DNA of 41,298 bases from Nocardiopsis xinjiangensis YIM 90004. Its GTDB lineage: Bacteria; Actinomycetota; Actinomycetes; Streptosporangiales; Streptosporangiaceae. Below the pieces are notes generated by a model. The model was not told where the DNA came from. It searched no databases and saw nothing but the letters and a program-made list of their open reading frames with translations. Positions 14,590 through 22,686 of the stretch are shown piece after piece. The stretch is from positions 27,764 through 69,061 of the forward strand of contig NZ_ANBE01000049.1 of assembly GCF_000341145.1 (NCBI RefSeq). The letters run 5' to 3'. The position numbers and the translations under genes are program-made. The first letter of the stretch is position 1. Each line of letters opens with the position of its first letter.

Positions 14590-15237
14590 TCACCTGCCCG
14601 CCCGCGTCGCGCGCGTCGGGAGGGTCCGCCCGTGGAGTGTGGCATCCGTGCCCCCGGGCCGAGTGCCGGAGGTCCGTACGTGGGCGCCGCGGTCGCTGTC
14701 CGTAGGCTCGACCTCTGCCTCCCTCTCCACCGGCCCGCTCCGCCAGGATCCCGGCAGGGGCAGCAACCGCACCGGGCCGTGCCCCAGTGGACCGAGCGGG
14801 TCCAGGTACGCCGCTCCCCGCAACAGCCCGAAGTGCAGACACGGCCGGGAGGCGCAGTGCGCCGGCTCCGCGGGCAGGGTCCCCAGCTCGTCGCCGGCGA
14901 GCACCGGGTCACCCCGCGCCGTCGAGGCGCGCACCGGCAGGTAGGTGGTGCGCAGGTCGCCGTGTGCCACTGAGACGACCGGCACACCGGCGACCGTCCC
15001 GGCGAAGTGCACCACCCCGTCCGCGGACGCCAGCACGGGTTGTCCCACCTCAGCCGCCAGGTCAGCGCCCAGATGGCCCGCGTGCCACCTCCGTTCCGGC
15101 GGATCGAAGCCCCGCAGCACGTGGGGGCGGGGATCCAGGGGCCATTGCCACGGGGGCTCCGCGGCGGCGGTTCGGATCGGGAAAAAGGGGAACAGCAGGA
15201 GCGAGAAGGTCAGTAGCCAGCGGGTGAGTGGGCCCAT
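14590..15237 (-). CDS. M23/LytM-type peptidase-like exported protein
   Basis: The 215-aa protein begins with a signal peptide (MGPLTRWLLTFSLLLFPFFP, cleavage likely after IRTAAA). The LytM domain follows: WQWPLDPRPHVLRGFDPPE, then HAGHLGADLAAEVGQPVLAS with the H-x3-D zinc ligands, GVPVVSVAHGDLRTTYLPV, and CLHFGLLRGAAYLDPLG with the last ligand histidine. In active M23 enzymes the last motif is H-x-H; here it is C-L-H, so activity may be lost or altered. The last 60 residues are low-complexity and Arg/Gly-rich. The gene is divergent from rpsB, a place where M23 genes are often found in actinobacteria. Confidence 0.85.
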   Translation of the reverse strand: MGPLTRWLLTFSLLLFPFFPIRTAAAEPPWQWPLDPRPHVLRGFDPPERRWHAGHLGADLAAEVGQPVLASADGVVHFAGTVAGVPVVSVAHGDLRTTYLPVRASTARGDPVLAGDELGTLPAEPAHCASRPCLHFGLLRGAAYLDPLGPLGHGPVRLLPLPGSWRSGPVEREAEVEPTDSDRGAHVRTSGTRPGGTDATLHGRTLPTRATRAGR

Positions 15238-15330
15238 GCGTCAAGGGTCCGTCGGAAGGTGGTGGTCCACCAGAGGGAGCCCGAATCTGTGGACGGCCAC
15301 GGATGGGTCCTGGGTGTTCCCGACGGAGGA

Positions 15331-15336
15331 TAGAAT
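15331..15336 (+). promoter_or_regulatory. Candidate -10 of the rpsB-tsf promoter
   Basis: TAGAAT matches TAnnnT well and lies 166 bp before the rpsB ATG. The -35 is not clear. A long leader for rpsB is typical because S2 feeds back on its own mRNA in some bacteria. Confidence 0.5.
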
Positions 15337-15380
15337 CATCTGTGGCCCTTGAGGCCAACCACATCACGCACGTCCACGAG

Positions 15381-15414
15381 CCTCCCCACGGGGGAGGGGC
15401 CGGACCTACGGTCC
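15381..15414 (+). promoter_or_regulatory. Tandem hairpins in the rpsB leader
   Basis: Stem cctcccc/ggggagg (15381-15397, loop ACG) is followed by ggacc/ggtcc (15402-15414, loop TAC). They lie between the candidate promoter and the rpsB start and could contribute to leader-mediated control of S2. The autoregulatory role is inferred. Confidence 0.4.
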
Positions 15415-15502
15415 ACACCGCGAGAGCGGGTGGCGGCACGGCCGGGGCGTCAGGCACAACCGAAGGCGGGGCAGTACCCCGCCACCGCAGGAAGGACAGG
15501 TC

Positions 15503-16456
15503 ATGGCCACAGTCGTGACGATCCGCCAGCTCCTGGAGAGCGGCGTCCACTTCGGGCACCAGACCCGCCGTTGGAACCCGAAGATGAAGCGCTTCATCTT
15601 CACCGAGCGCAACGGCATCTACATCATCGACCTCCAGAAGTCGCTGTCCTACATCGACCGCGCCTACGAGTTCGTCAAGCAGACGGTTGCCCACGGCGGC
15701 ACCATCCTGTTCGTCGGAACCAAGAAGCAGGCGCAGGAGGCCATCGACGAGCAGGCCCGCCGTGTCGGCATGCCCTACGTCAACCAGCGTTGGCTGGGCG
15801 GCATGCTCACGAACTTCTCCACCGTCCACAAGCGGCTGCAGCGCCTGAAGGAGCTGGAGGAGATCGACTTCGACGACGTCGCCGGCTCCACGCTCACCAA
15901 GAAGGAGCTGCTCAACCTCCGCCGTGAGAAGGACAAGCTCGAGCGCACCCTCGGTGGTATCCGCGACATGGCCCGCGTGCCCAGCGCCGTGTGGATCGTG
16001 GACACCAAGAAGGAGCACATCGCGATCAGCGAGGCTCGCAAGCTCAACATCCCGGTCGTGGCCATCCTGGACACCAACTGCGACCCGGACGAGGTCGACT
16101 ACCCGATCCCGGGCAACGACGACGCCATCCGCAGCGTCAGCCTGCTGACCCGCGTGGTCGCCGACTCCGTCGCCGACGGTCTGATGGTCCGCTCCGGTGC
16201 CTCCGCCGAGGGCGCGAGCGAGCAGAAGGCCGACGAGGAGCCGCTGGCCGAGTGGGAGCGCGAGCTCCTGGAGGGCAAGGAGGCCGCTCCGAAGGAGGAA
16301 GCCGCCGAGGCCGCTCCGGAGGAGACCCCGACGGTCGCTCCGGCCGACGAGGTCGCCGCCGAGGCTCCGGCCGAGCCCGAGGCCGTCGACTCCCCCGTGG
16401 ACGCCCCTGAGCAGGCGCCGGAGGGCGACGCCGCGGAGAAGGCCTCCGAGGCCTAG
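15503..16456 (+). CDS. rpsB: 30S ribosomal protein uS2
   Basis: uS2 is a late-binding small-subunit protein needed for bS1 attachment. The ATG gives [20 protein letters not shown], and the core is complete: [76 protein letters not shown] and [20 protein letters not shown]. Residues from about 235 to 317 form an acidic Ala/Glu/Pro-rich tail, as in other actinobacteria. AGGAAGGACAG gives a good ribosome-binding site. tsf follows after a strong hairpin, the universal rpsB-tsf order. Confidence 0.98.
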   Translation: MATVVTIRQLLESGVHFGHQTRRWNPKMKRFIFTERNGIYIIDLQKSLSYIDRAYEFVKQTVAHGGTILFVGTKKQAQEAIDEQARRVGMPYVNQRWLGGMLTNFSTVHKRLQRLKELEEIDFDDVAGSTLTKKELLNLRREKDKLERTLGGIRDMARVPSAVWIVDTKKEHIAISEARKLNIPVVAILDTNCDPDEVDYPIPGNDDAIRSVSLLTRVVADSVADGLMVRSGASAEGASEQKADEEPLAEWERELLEGKEAAPKEEAAEAAPEETPTVAPADEVAAEAPAEPEAVDSPVDAPEQAPEGDAAEKASEA

Positions 16457-16485
16457 TCCGGGCGAGCAGCCGAACGTTTTCGCCG

Positions 16486-16511
16486 CCGCCCCGCCCCACC
16501 GGGCGGGGCGG
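16486..16511 (+). terminator. Hairpin between rpsB and tsf
   Basis: The 11-bp perfect stem ccgccccgccc/gggcggggcgg with loop CACC lies in the 119-bp gap. It has no T-tract and tsf has no obvious promoter of its own after it, so it more likely attenuates or stabilises mRNA than ends transcription. Confidence 0.5.
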
Positions 16512-16575
16512 CCCCCTGGGGCTGGTGCACCGCCCCGTCCACCACAGACTTTCACTTCCGAGGGAAACTCCGACA

Positions 16576-17412
16576 ATGGCGAACTTCAGCGCCGCGGACG
16601 TCAAGAAGCTGCGCGACATGACCGGTGCGGGCATGATGGCCTGCAAGAAGGCCCTGACCGAGGCCGACGGCGACTTCGACCAGGCCGTCGAGGCCCTGCG
16701 CGTCAAGGGTGCCAAGGACGTCGGCAAGCGTGCTGAGCGCACTGCCGCCCAGGGCACCGTCGTGCTCAAGCAGGAGAGCGACAGCAAGGCCACGCTGGTC
16801 GAGCTCAACTGCGAGACCGACTTCGTCGCCAAGAACGAGCAGTTCATCGCTCTGGCCGACGAGGTCGCCGGCTTCGTCTCCGCCCAGGACAGCGACGACC
16901 TCGCCACGGTCATGGACGCCGAGATCGAGTCCGGCAAGAGCCTGCAGGCCTACATCGAGGGCAAGAGCGCCGTCATCGGTGAGAAGCTGCAGCTCAGCAA
17001 CATCGCCAAGTTCGAGGGCGCCTACATCGCCACCTACCTGCACAAGTCCGACCCGGACCTGCCCCCGACCATGGGTGTCCTGGTCGAGCTGGACAAGGCG
17101 GACGAGCAGATCGGCAAGGACCTCGCCCAGCAGATCGCCGCGATGGCTCCCCGGTACGTCAGCAAGGACGAGGTCCCCGCTGACGTGGTCGAGCGCGAGC
17201 GCGGTATCGCCGAGCAGACCACCCGTGAGGAAGGCAAGCCGGAGCAGGCCATCCCGAAGATCGTCGAGGGCCGCCTCAACGGTTTCTTCAAGGAGATCAC
17301 CCTGCTGGGCCAGCCCTCCGTCAAGGAGAACAAGAAGACGGTGCAGAACGTCGTCGACGAGGCCGGCGTGAACGTCAAGCGCTTCGCCCGCTTCAAGGTC
17401 GGCCAGGCCTAG
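16576..17412 (+). CDS. tsf: Elongation factor Ts
   Basis: EF-Ts exchanges GDP for GTP on EF-Tu. The N-terminal UBA-like domain is MANFSAADVKKLRDMTGAGM, and the core begins with the diagnostic CETDFVAKNEQF motif (residues about 78-90). The remainder includes HKSDPDLPPTMGVLVELDKA, the coiled-coil and the C-terminal FARFKVGQA. Length (278 aa) equals other actinobacterial EF-Ts. The ATG at 16576 is chosen because the family starts MANFSAADV and GAGGGAAAC lies upstream. A strong terminator follows immediately. Confidence 0.98.
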   Translation: MANFSAADVKKLRDMTGAGMMACKKALTEADGDFDQAVEALRVKGAKDVGKRAERTAAQGTVVLKQESDSKATLVELNCETDFVAKNEQFIALADEVAGFVSAQDSDDLATVMDAEIESGKSLQAYIEGKSAVIGEKLQLSNIAKFEGAYIATYLHKSDPDLPPTMGVLVELDKADEQIGKDLAQQIAAMAPRYVSKDEVPADVVERERGIAEQTTREEGKPEQAIPKIVEGRLNGFFKEITLLGQPSVKENKKTVQNVVDEAGVNVKRFARFKVGQA

Positions 17413-17430
17413 GGGTATTGAGATGATGGG

Positions 17431-17463
17431 GGTGCCGGGGAGAGATCTCCCCGGCACCTTTGG
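17431..17463 (+). terminator. Strong terminator after tsf
   Basis: A perfect 12-bp stem (17431-17442 with 17447-17458, ggtgccggggag/ctccccggcacc) with loop AGAT is followed by TTTGGT. It ends the rpsB-tsf transcript and implies a separate promoter for pyrH in the next 100 bp. Confidence 0.85.
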
Positions 17464-17562
17464 TGGATCAGGGCGGTTTACGGCGCCGCAGGCGGGGCCG
17501 GCCGTGACAGATGAACTCGGGGGACCCGTGCCGCTCGGGGACGAACAGGGAGGCCTCAGGCC

Positions 17563-18318
17563 GTGATGGAAGAGACGAACACCGAACCCGCCATGCACGA
17601 CTCCGGTTGGAAACGGGTCATGCTCAAGCTTTCCGGGGAGGCGTTCGCGGGCGGTGGCGGTCTGGGTATCGACCCCGAGATCGTGCAGTACGTTGCCGAG
17701 TCCATCGCCGAAGCGGTCTCCGAGGGTATGCAGGTCTCGGTGGTCGTCGGCGGCGGCAACATGTTCCGCGGCGCGGAGCTCACCGAGGGCGGTATGGAGC
17801 GCGGCCGGGCCGACTACATGGGCATGCTCGGCACCGTCATCAACTGCCTGGCACTGCAGGACTTCCTGGAGCGCCTGGGTGTGGACACGCGCGTGCAGAC
17901 CGCGATCCACATGAGCCAGGTCGCCGAGGCCTACATCCCGCGCCGCGCCGCCCGACACCTGGAGAAGGGCCGTGTGGTCATCTTCGGTGCCGGTCTGGGC
18001 GCGCCGTTCTTCTCCACCGACACCACGGCCGCTCAGCGTGCGCTGGAGATCGGTGCCCAGGCAGTGCTCAAGGGCACCCAGGTCGACGGGGTCTACGACT
18101 CCGACCCGCAGCGCAACCCCGACGCGGTCAAGTTCGACAAGCTCAACTACAACGAGGTCCTCACCCGCGGACTGAAGGTCATGGACGCGACCGCGGTCAG
18201 CCTGTGCATGGACAACGGACTGCCCATCGTGGTGTTCGACCTGATGAGCCAGGGCAACATCCTGCGTGCGGTACGCGGTGAGAAGATCGGCACCATCGTC
18301 GGCCCGTCCGGGTCCTGA
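17563..18318 (+). CDS. pyrH: UMP kinase
   Basis: UMP kinase phosphorylates UMP to UDP in pyrimidine synthesis and is regulated by GTP and UTP. Amino-acid-kinase family features are visible: [80 protein letters not shown], and [19 protein letters not shown]. The exact start is uncertain: GTG at 17563, ATG at 17566 and ATG at 17593 are all in frame. AGGGAGG at 17547-17553 favours the first two. frr follows after 56 bp, the usual order. Confidence 0.96.
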   Translation: MMEETNTEPAMHDSGWKRVMLKLSGEAFAGGGGLGIDPEIVQYVAESIAEAVSEGMQVSVVVGGGNMFRGAELTEGGMERGRADYMGMLGTVINCLALQDFLERLGVDTRVQTAIHMSQVAEAYIPRRAARHLEKGRVVIFGAGLGAPFFSTDTTAAQRALEIGAQAVLKGTQVDGVYDSDPQRNPDAVKFDKLNYNEVLTRGLKVMDATAVSLCMDNGLPIVVFDLMSQGNILRAVRGEKIGTIVGPSGS

Positions 18319-18374
18319 CGCCGGACCGCCGGGCCACATAGCCACGAACACCAAGTAGTTCCGGGAGCGCCACA

Positions 18375-18932
18375 ATGACCGAAGAAACCCTCCTCGAGGC
18401 CGAAGAGAAGATGGAGAAGGCCGTCGGGGTCGCGAAAGAGGACTTCGCGGCCATCCGCACGGGCCGTCCCAACCCGGCGACCTTCAACAAGATCACCGTC
18501 GACTACTACGGTACGACCACGCCGATCAACCAGCTGGCCTCGTTCTCGGTTCCCGAACCGCGCATGATGGTCATCTCGCCGTTCGACGTGAGCGCGCGGA
18601 CCAACATCGTCAACGCGATCCGCAACAGCGACCTGGGGGTGAACCCCTCCGACGACGGTCAGGTCATCCGCGTGGTCTTCCCGGAGCTGTCCGAGGAGCG
18701 CCGCAAGGAGTACGTGAAGCTCGCGCGCACCAAGTCCGAGGACGCCCGTGTCTCGATCCGCAACGTGCGCCGCCGTGCCAAGGACAGCTTCGAGAAGGCG
18801 GTCAAGGCCGGCGAGGTCGGTGAGGACGAGGCCCATCGTGCGCAGGCCGAGCTGGAAGAGCTGGCGCAGAAGTACGTCGGCAGCATCGACGAACTGCTCA
18901 AGCTCAAGGAATCGGAACTCCTCGAGGTCTAG
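18375..18932 (+). CDS. frr: Ribosome recycling factor
   Basis: RRF works with EF-G to split post-termination ribosomes. The protein (185 aa) begins MTEETLLEAEEKMEKAVGVA and has the characteristic AAIRTGRPNPATFNKITVDYYGT, PINQLASFSVPEPRMMVISP, NPSDDGQVIRVVFPELSEER and the C-terminal helix pair with SIRNVRRRAKDSFEKA. All are present without gaps. GGGAGCGCC gives a modest ribosome-binding site. It is followed after 3 bp by cdsA, so the two are coupled. Confidence 0.98.
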   Translation: MTEETLLEAEEKMEKAVGVAKEDFAAIRTGRPNPATFNKITVDYYGTTTPINQLASFSVPEPRMMVISPFDVSARTNIVNAIRNSDLGVNPSDDGQVIRVVFPELSEERRKEYVKLARTKSEDARVSIRNVRRRAKDSFEKAVKAGEVGEDEAHRAQAELEELAQKYVGSIDELLKLKESELLEV

Positions 18933-18935
18933 ACA

Positions 18936-19871
18936 GTGACGACACCTTCCCGCGGCTCCGGAGGTGGCGATCACTCGCCGGAGCACAGACCCGACGAGGA
19001 ATCGCCGACCGATTCCGACCAGGCCGACGGGCAGCGTTTCGTGCTGCACAAGCCGGGGGGCGATCCGGTGCGCACCGGCCGCAACCTCCCGGTGGCCATC
19101 GCGAGCGGCGTCGTGCTCGGCGTGCTCGTCTTCTTCTCCATCTTTCCCTGGCCGCAGCTGTTCACGATCATCACCTCGATCGCGGTGCTGCTGGGGCTGC
19201 GCGAGCTCAACCGGGCCTTCGCGCGCAAGGACGTGCACCTGGCCGTGGTGCCGTTGGCCCTGGGCGGTGTGGCGATGCAGTCCGCCGCCTACTTCGGAGG
19301 GCCCCCGGTACTGCTGGGTGCGACCGCGTTGACCGCTCTGGTCGCCCTGTCGTGGCGGTTGCGCGGGGGCGCGGACGGGTTCGCCGCCGACTCCGCCGCG
19401 AACATGTTCACCGTGGTGTACCTGCCGTTCCTGTTGGCGACCTGGCAGTTGCTCATCGCCCACCCCGGCGACGGGCAGTTCTGGTTGGTCACCTTCATCG
19501 TGGTGACGATCTCCAGTGACATCGGGGGATATTTCGCCGGAATCCTGCTGGGCAGCCACAAGATGGCCCCGGTGATCAGCCCCAACAAGACATGGGAGGG
19601 TTTCGGCGGTTCGGTACTGGGCTGCGCGATCGCCGGTGCCCTGTGCGTGACGGAGATGCTGGACGGCGACTGGTGGGTCGGTGTGGTCCTGGGCCTTGCC
19701 GTGGTGCTGGCCGCGACCGTCGGCGACCTCATCGAGTCGCTGCTCAAGCGCGACCTCGGCATCAAGGACATGGGCCGGTTCATGCCGGGCCACGGCGGCC
19801 TCATGGACCGTATGGACTCGTTGCTCATCGCCGGCCCCGTGGTGTGGGTGGTGCTGAGCCTGCTGCTCTGA
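18936..19871 (+). CDS. cdsA: Phosphatidate cytidylyltransferase (CDP-diacylglycerol synthase)
   Basis: CdsA makes CDP-diacylglycerol from phosphatidic acid and CTP, feeding phospholipid synthesis. After a polar N-terminus (residues 1-50) the protein is polytopic, with about 7-8 hydrophobic segments starting VAIASGVVLGVLVFFSIFPW. The CDS signature is complete: SDIGGYFAGILLGSHKMAPV, ISPNKTWEGFGGS and the C-terminal GDLIESLLKRDLGIKDMGRF then GHGGLMDRMDSL. The GTG start lies 3 bp after the frr stop. Length (311 aa) fits actinobacterial CdsA. Confidence 0.95.
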   Translation: MTTPSRGSGGGDHSPEHRPDEESPTDSDQADGQRFVLHKPGGDPVRTGRNLPVAIASGVVLGVLVFFSIFPWPQLFTIITSIAVLLGLRELNRAFARKDVHLAVVPLALGGVAMQSAAYFGGPPVLLGATALTALVALSWRLRGGADGFAADSAANMFTVVYLPFLLATWQLLIAHPGDGQFWLVTFIVVTISSDIGGYFAGILLGSHKMAPVISPNKTWEGFGGSVLGCAIAGALCVTEMLDGDWWVGVVLGLAVVLAATVGDLIESLLKRDLGIKDMGRFMPGHGGLMDRMDSLLIAGPVVWVVLSLLL

Positions 19872-19942
19872 ACGCCCGGATCCGGCAACGGAGGAGTGAA
19901 GCGGGGGCCGACCAGGAGTGTCGGTCCCCGTCGTGCTGTCGA

Positions 19943-19948
19943 TACGCT
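19943..19948 (+). promoter_or_regulatory. Candidate -10 of a leaderless aminotransferase transcript
   Basis: TACGCT (TAnnnT) ends 6 nt before the GTG at 19955. There is no Shine-Dalgarno sequence, so the mRNA probably begins at the start codon. Confidence 0.5.
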
Positions 19949-19954
19949 CGTGAT

Positions 19955-21136
19955 GTGAGTGAACCGCTGATCGAGAGAATGCGCTCCTACGGCGAGACGA
20001 TCTTCGCCGAGATGACGCGCCTGGCCAACGAGACCGAGTCGGTCAACCTCGGGCAGGGCTTTCCCGACACCGACGGGCCCCGCTCTCTGTTGGAGGGTGC
20101 GAACCGCTACGTGCTCGAGGGAGTGAACCAGTACCCGCCCGGGTCGGGGCGACCGGAGCTGCGCGAGGCCGTGGCCCGCTACCGGTCCCGCCGCCACGGC
20201 ATCGAACTCGACCCGGAGACGCAGGTCTACGTCACCGTCGGGGCGACCGGCGCTCTGGCGGCCTCCCTGCTGTCCCTGGTGGAGCGCGGCGACGAGGTCC
20301 TCGTCTTCGAGCCGATGTACGACTCCTACGCGGCCCTGATCAGTCTGGCCGGGGGAGTGCGCAGGACGGTGCCGCTGCGCCCCGACAGCACCACGGGGCG
20401 CTTCACGTTCGACCCCGACGAACTGCGTGCCGCCGTGGGGCCGCGTACCCGGGTGATGATCGTGAACACGCCCCACAACCCGACCGGCGCGGTCTTCGAC
20501 GCCGAGGAGTTGGCGGAGATCGCGAAGGTCTGCCGTGAGCACGACCTCGTCGCGGTCACCGACGAGGTGTATGAGTTCCTGACCTTCGACGGTCTGCCGC
20601 ACGTGCCGTTGGCGACCCTGCCGGGCATGGCCGAACGCACCCTGTCGATCTCGTCCGTGGGCAAGACCCTCGCGGTGACGGGCTGGAAGACCGGATGGGT
20701 CATGGGCCCCGAACCGCTGGTGCGGGCCGCGCGCACGGTCAACCAGTTCCTCACCTTCTCGGCCAACGGGGCACTGCAGTTGGCGATCGCCGACGCGCTC
20801 GAGGCCGAGGAGAAGTGGATCTTCGCGCAACGCGACGCGCTGCAGCAGAAGCGTGACCGTCTCGCCGAGGGCCTGACGGAGACCGGTTTCGACGTACGGC
20901 CTTGCGAGGGCACCTATTTCCTCATGGCCGACATCCGGCCCCTGGGCTTCTCCGACGGCGAGGAACTCGCCCGGGCCCTGCCCCGTGAGGCCGGTGTGGC
21001 TGCGGTGCCCGCCTCGGCCTTCTACGACCACGAGGAGGAGGGCGCGCACCTGCTGCGCTTCGCCTTCTGCAAGCGTGACGAGGTCCTGGACGAGGCGCTC
21101 ACGCGTCTGCGCCGCTGGCACGCCGACCGCGGCTGA
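19955..21136 (+). CDS. Class I/II PLP-dependent aminotransferase
   Basis: This 393-aa enzyme carries the fold-type I features: NLGQGFPDTDGPRSLLEGA, NQYPPGSGRPELREAVARY, VTVGATGALAASLLSLVERG, VNTPHNPTGAVFDAEELAEI, the Asp-Tyr region TDEVYEFLTFDG, the PLP lysine in SSVGKTLAVTGWKTGW and a C-terminal LLRFAFCKRDEVLDEALTRL. The pattern is closest to the methionine/kynurenine/glutamine transaminase-type group (KAT/YbdL-like); the substrate cannot be fixed from sequence. The GTG at 19955 is supported by the leaderless promoter. It converges on the amino-acid permease gene and shares its terminator, perhaps linking amino-acid uptake and transamination. Confidence 0.9.
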   Translation: MSEPLIERMRSYGETIFAEMTRLANETESVNLGQGFPDTDGPRSLLEGANRYVLEGVNQYPPGSGRPELREAVARYRSRRHGIELDPETQVYVTVGATGALAASLLSLVERGDEVLVFEPMYDSYAALISLAGGVRRTVPLRPDSTTGRFTFDPDELRAAVGPRTRVMIVNTPHNPTGAVFDAEELAEIAKVCREHDLVAVTDEVYEFLTFDGLPHVPLATLPGMAERTLSISSVGKTLAVTGWKTGWVMGPEPLVRAARTVNQFLTFSANGALQLAIADALEAEEKWIFAQRDALQQKRDRLAEGLTETGFDVRPCEGTYFLMADIRPLGFSDGEELARALPREAGVAAVPASAFYDHEEEGAHLLRFAFCKRDEVLDEALTRLRRWHADRG

Positions 21137-21137
21137 C

Positions 21138-21169
21138 ACCGCGGTGGCCGGTGCACCGGCCACCGCGGT
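21138..21169. terminator. Bidirectional terminator (32-bp perfect palindrome)
   Basis: These 32 bases equal their own reverse complement (arms accgcggtggccggtg and caccggccaccgcggt). They occupy nearly all of the 38-bp gap between two convergent stop codons, as expected of a terminator serving both strands. Confidence 0.85.
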
Positions 21170-21174
21170 CCGGG

Positions 21175-22599
21175 TCAGGGGCGTGGGGAGCTCCGACGGG
21201 CACGCAGGGCCTGGAGGAGGCGGTCCTCGGCGCCGGCGCCCGCGCGTACACGGGGCAGGCGCAGGATCAGGAACAGACCCGCGATCCACCACACGAGCAC
21301 CATCGGCCACTCCTCGGGCCAGGAGAGGGCGGCGGGCATGCCCGGCAGGTAGAGCAGGAACAGGCCGAAGGCCAGTACGAACGCGACGATACCGGCCGGG
21401 GTGCCCGCAGGTACCCGGAAGGGGCGCTCCATGCCCGGCTCCCGGCGGCGCAGCACGAGGAAACAGGCGATGACCGACAGGTAGGCGATGACGATGTTGA
21501 ACGCCCCGGCGTTGCTCAACCAGACCAGCATCGGATCGCCGAAGAGCGGCGCGAGCACCGACAGCACACCGATGAACAGGATCGCGTTGGAGGGAGTGCG
21601 GTAGCGCGGATGCAGGCGGCCGAACCAGGCCGGCACCATCCCGGAACGCCCCATCGCGAACAGCAGCCGGCTGCCCCCGATGAGGAAGGCGTTCCAGCTG
21701 GTGAGCAGCCCTGCGATCCCGCCGAGGACGAGCAGGTTGCCCATCGTGCGGCTGTCCCACACGGCGGCCACGGAGTCGGCGGAGGCCAGCTCGGAGTCGA
21801 GCAGCTCCGCGGGGGACAGGCCGGCCCCGGCGGTGAGCATGACCATCACGTACCAGGCGGTCGCGCAGAACACCGAGACCACGAGCAGCCCGCCCGCGAG
21901 GCGGTAGGGAACCTTGATCTCCGAGGCCGACTGCGGGATCACGTCGAAGCCCACGAACAGGAACGGCACCGCCACCAGCACGACGAAGAGCCCGGAGGCG
22001 CCGCCGGTGAAGAGCGGTTCCATGTTCTCCGCGGAGCCGCCGACGAAGGAGCCGGTGACCATCATCGCCCCGATCCCGAGCAGGAACAGCACGGCGACGA
22101 TCTGGAGGACACTGGCGGGGCGGATACCCACGTAGTTGACGGCCGCCATGGACACGGCGGTGACGACACCGACCGCGACCAGGCTCGCCTGCACGTCGTA
22201 CTCGGCGATGGTCCACAGGTGGCCCGCGCCCATGTCGGGGAACAGGTAAACGAGGGTCTCGGGTACCGCGACCGCCTCGAAGGCCACCACGGACACGTAC
22301 CCGAGGACCATCGCCCAGGAGGCCACGAGTGCCCCCTTGGGCCCGATCGCCCGCAACGCGTAGTGGTGCTCGCCTCCGGCGTACGGCAACGCGGAGACGA
22401 GCTCGGAGTAGATGAGGCCGACGAAGGCCATGATGGCGCCGCCGATGACGAAGGCGAGCGCTGCGCCGCCGGGACCGGCCGCGTCGATGAACTCACCGGT
22501 CAGGACGATCCAGCCGAAGCCGATCATCGCCCCGAAGGACAGTGCGAGGACGTCTCCGCGCCCGAGGACCCTCAGCAGGCCCGTACTCTGATCGGCCAT
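21175..22599 (-). CDS. APC family amino-acid permease
   Basis: This polytopic membrane protein (474 aa) has about 12 hydrophobic segments. The APC hallmark near the N-terminus is LGRGDVLALSFGAMIGFGWI (TM1 with the G-x-x-I-G-x-G-like break), then PGGAALAFVIGGAIMAFVGL (TM2) and EHHYALRAIGPKGALVASWA. The start at 22599 (MADQSTGLLRVLGRG) has GAGGGGAAGGG just upstream; a longer frame to 22650 is unlikely. Such proteins import amino acids or polyamines by proton or ion symport; the substrate is unknown. It converges with the aminotransferase. Confidence 0.9.
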   Translation of the reverse strand: MADQSTGLLRVLGRGDVLALSFGAMIGFGWIVLTGEFIDAAGPGGAALAFVIGGAIMAFVGLIYSELVSALPYAGGEHHYALRAIGPKGALVASWAMVLGYVSVVAFEAVAVPETLVYLFPDMGAGHLWTIAEYDVQASLVAVGVVTAVSMAAVNYVGIRPASVLQIVAVLFLLGIGAMMVTGSFVGGSAENMEPLFTGGASGLFVVLVAVPFLFVGFDVIPQSASEIKVPYRLAGGLLVVSVFCATAWYVMVMLTAGAGLSPAELLDSELASADSVAAVWDSRTMGNLLVLGGIAGLLTSWNAFLIGGSRLLFAMGRSGMVPAWFGRLHPRYRTPSNAILFIGVLSVLAPLFGDPMLVWLSNAGAFNIVIAYLSVIACFLVLRRREPGMERPFRVPAGTPAGIVAFVLAFGLFLLYLPGMPAALSWPEEWPMVLVWWIAGLFLILRLPRVRAGAGAEDRLLQALRARRSSPRP

Positions 22600-22686
22600 G
22601 CCCTTCCCCTCACTCGTGTGCAGGAGGACACCCAAACACGCTCGGGGCACCGGTGGAAGGGGGGCACGGGCCGGACGAGGGGTGGC

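Noticed and set aside
15062-18375. Long minus-strand reading frames opposite rpsB, tsf, pyrH and frr
   Set aside because: They lie antisense to certain genes, have low-complexity Gly/Val/Leu/Arg composition and no ribosome-binding sites. Such frames arise from high G+C at third codon positions.
19289-22216. A 975-codon minus-strand frame across cdsA, the aminotransferase and the permease
   Set aside because: It runs through two oppositely oriented, well-supported genes and overlaps the permease in another frame; it is a composition artefact.
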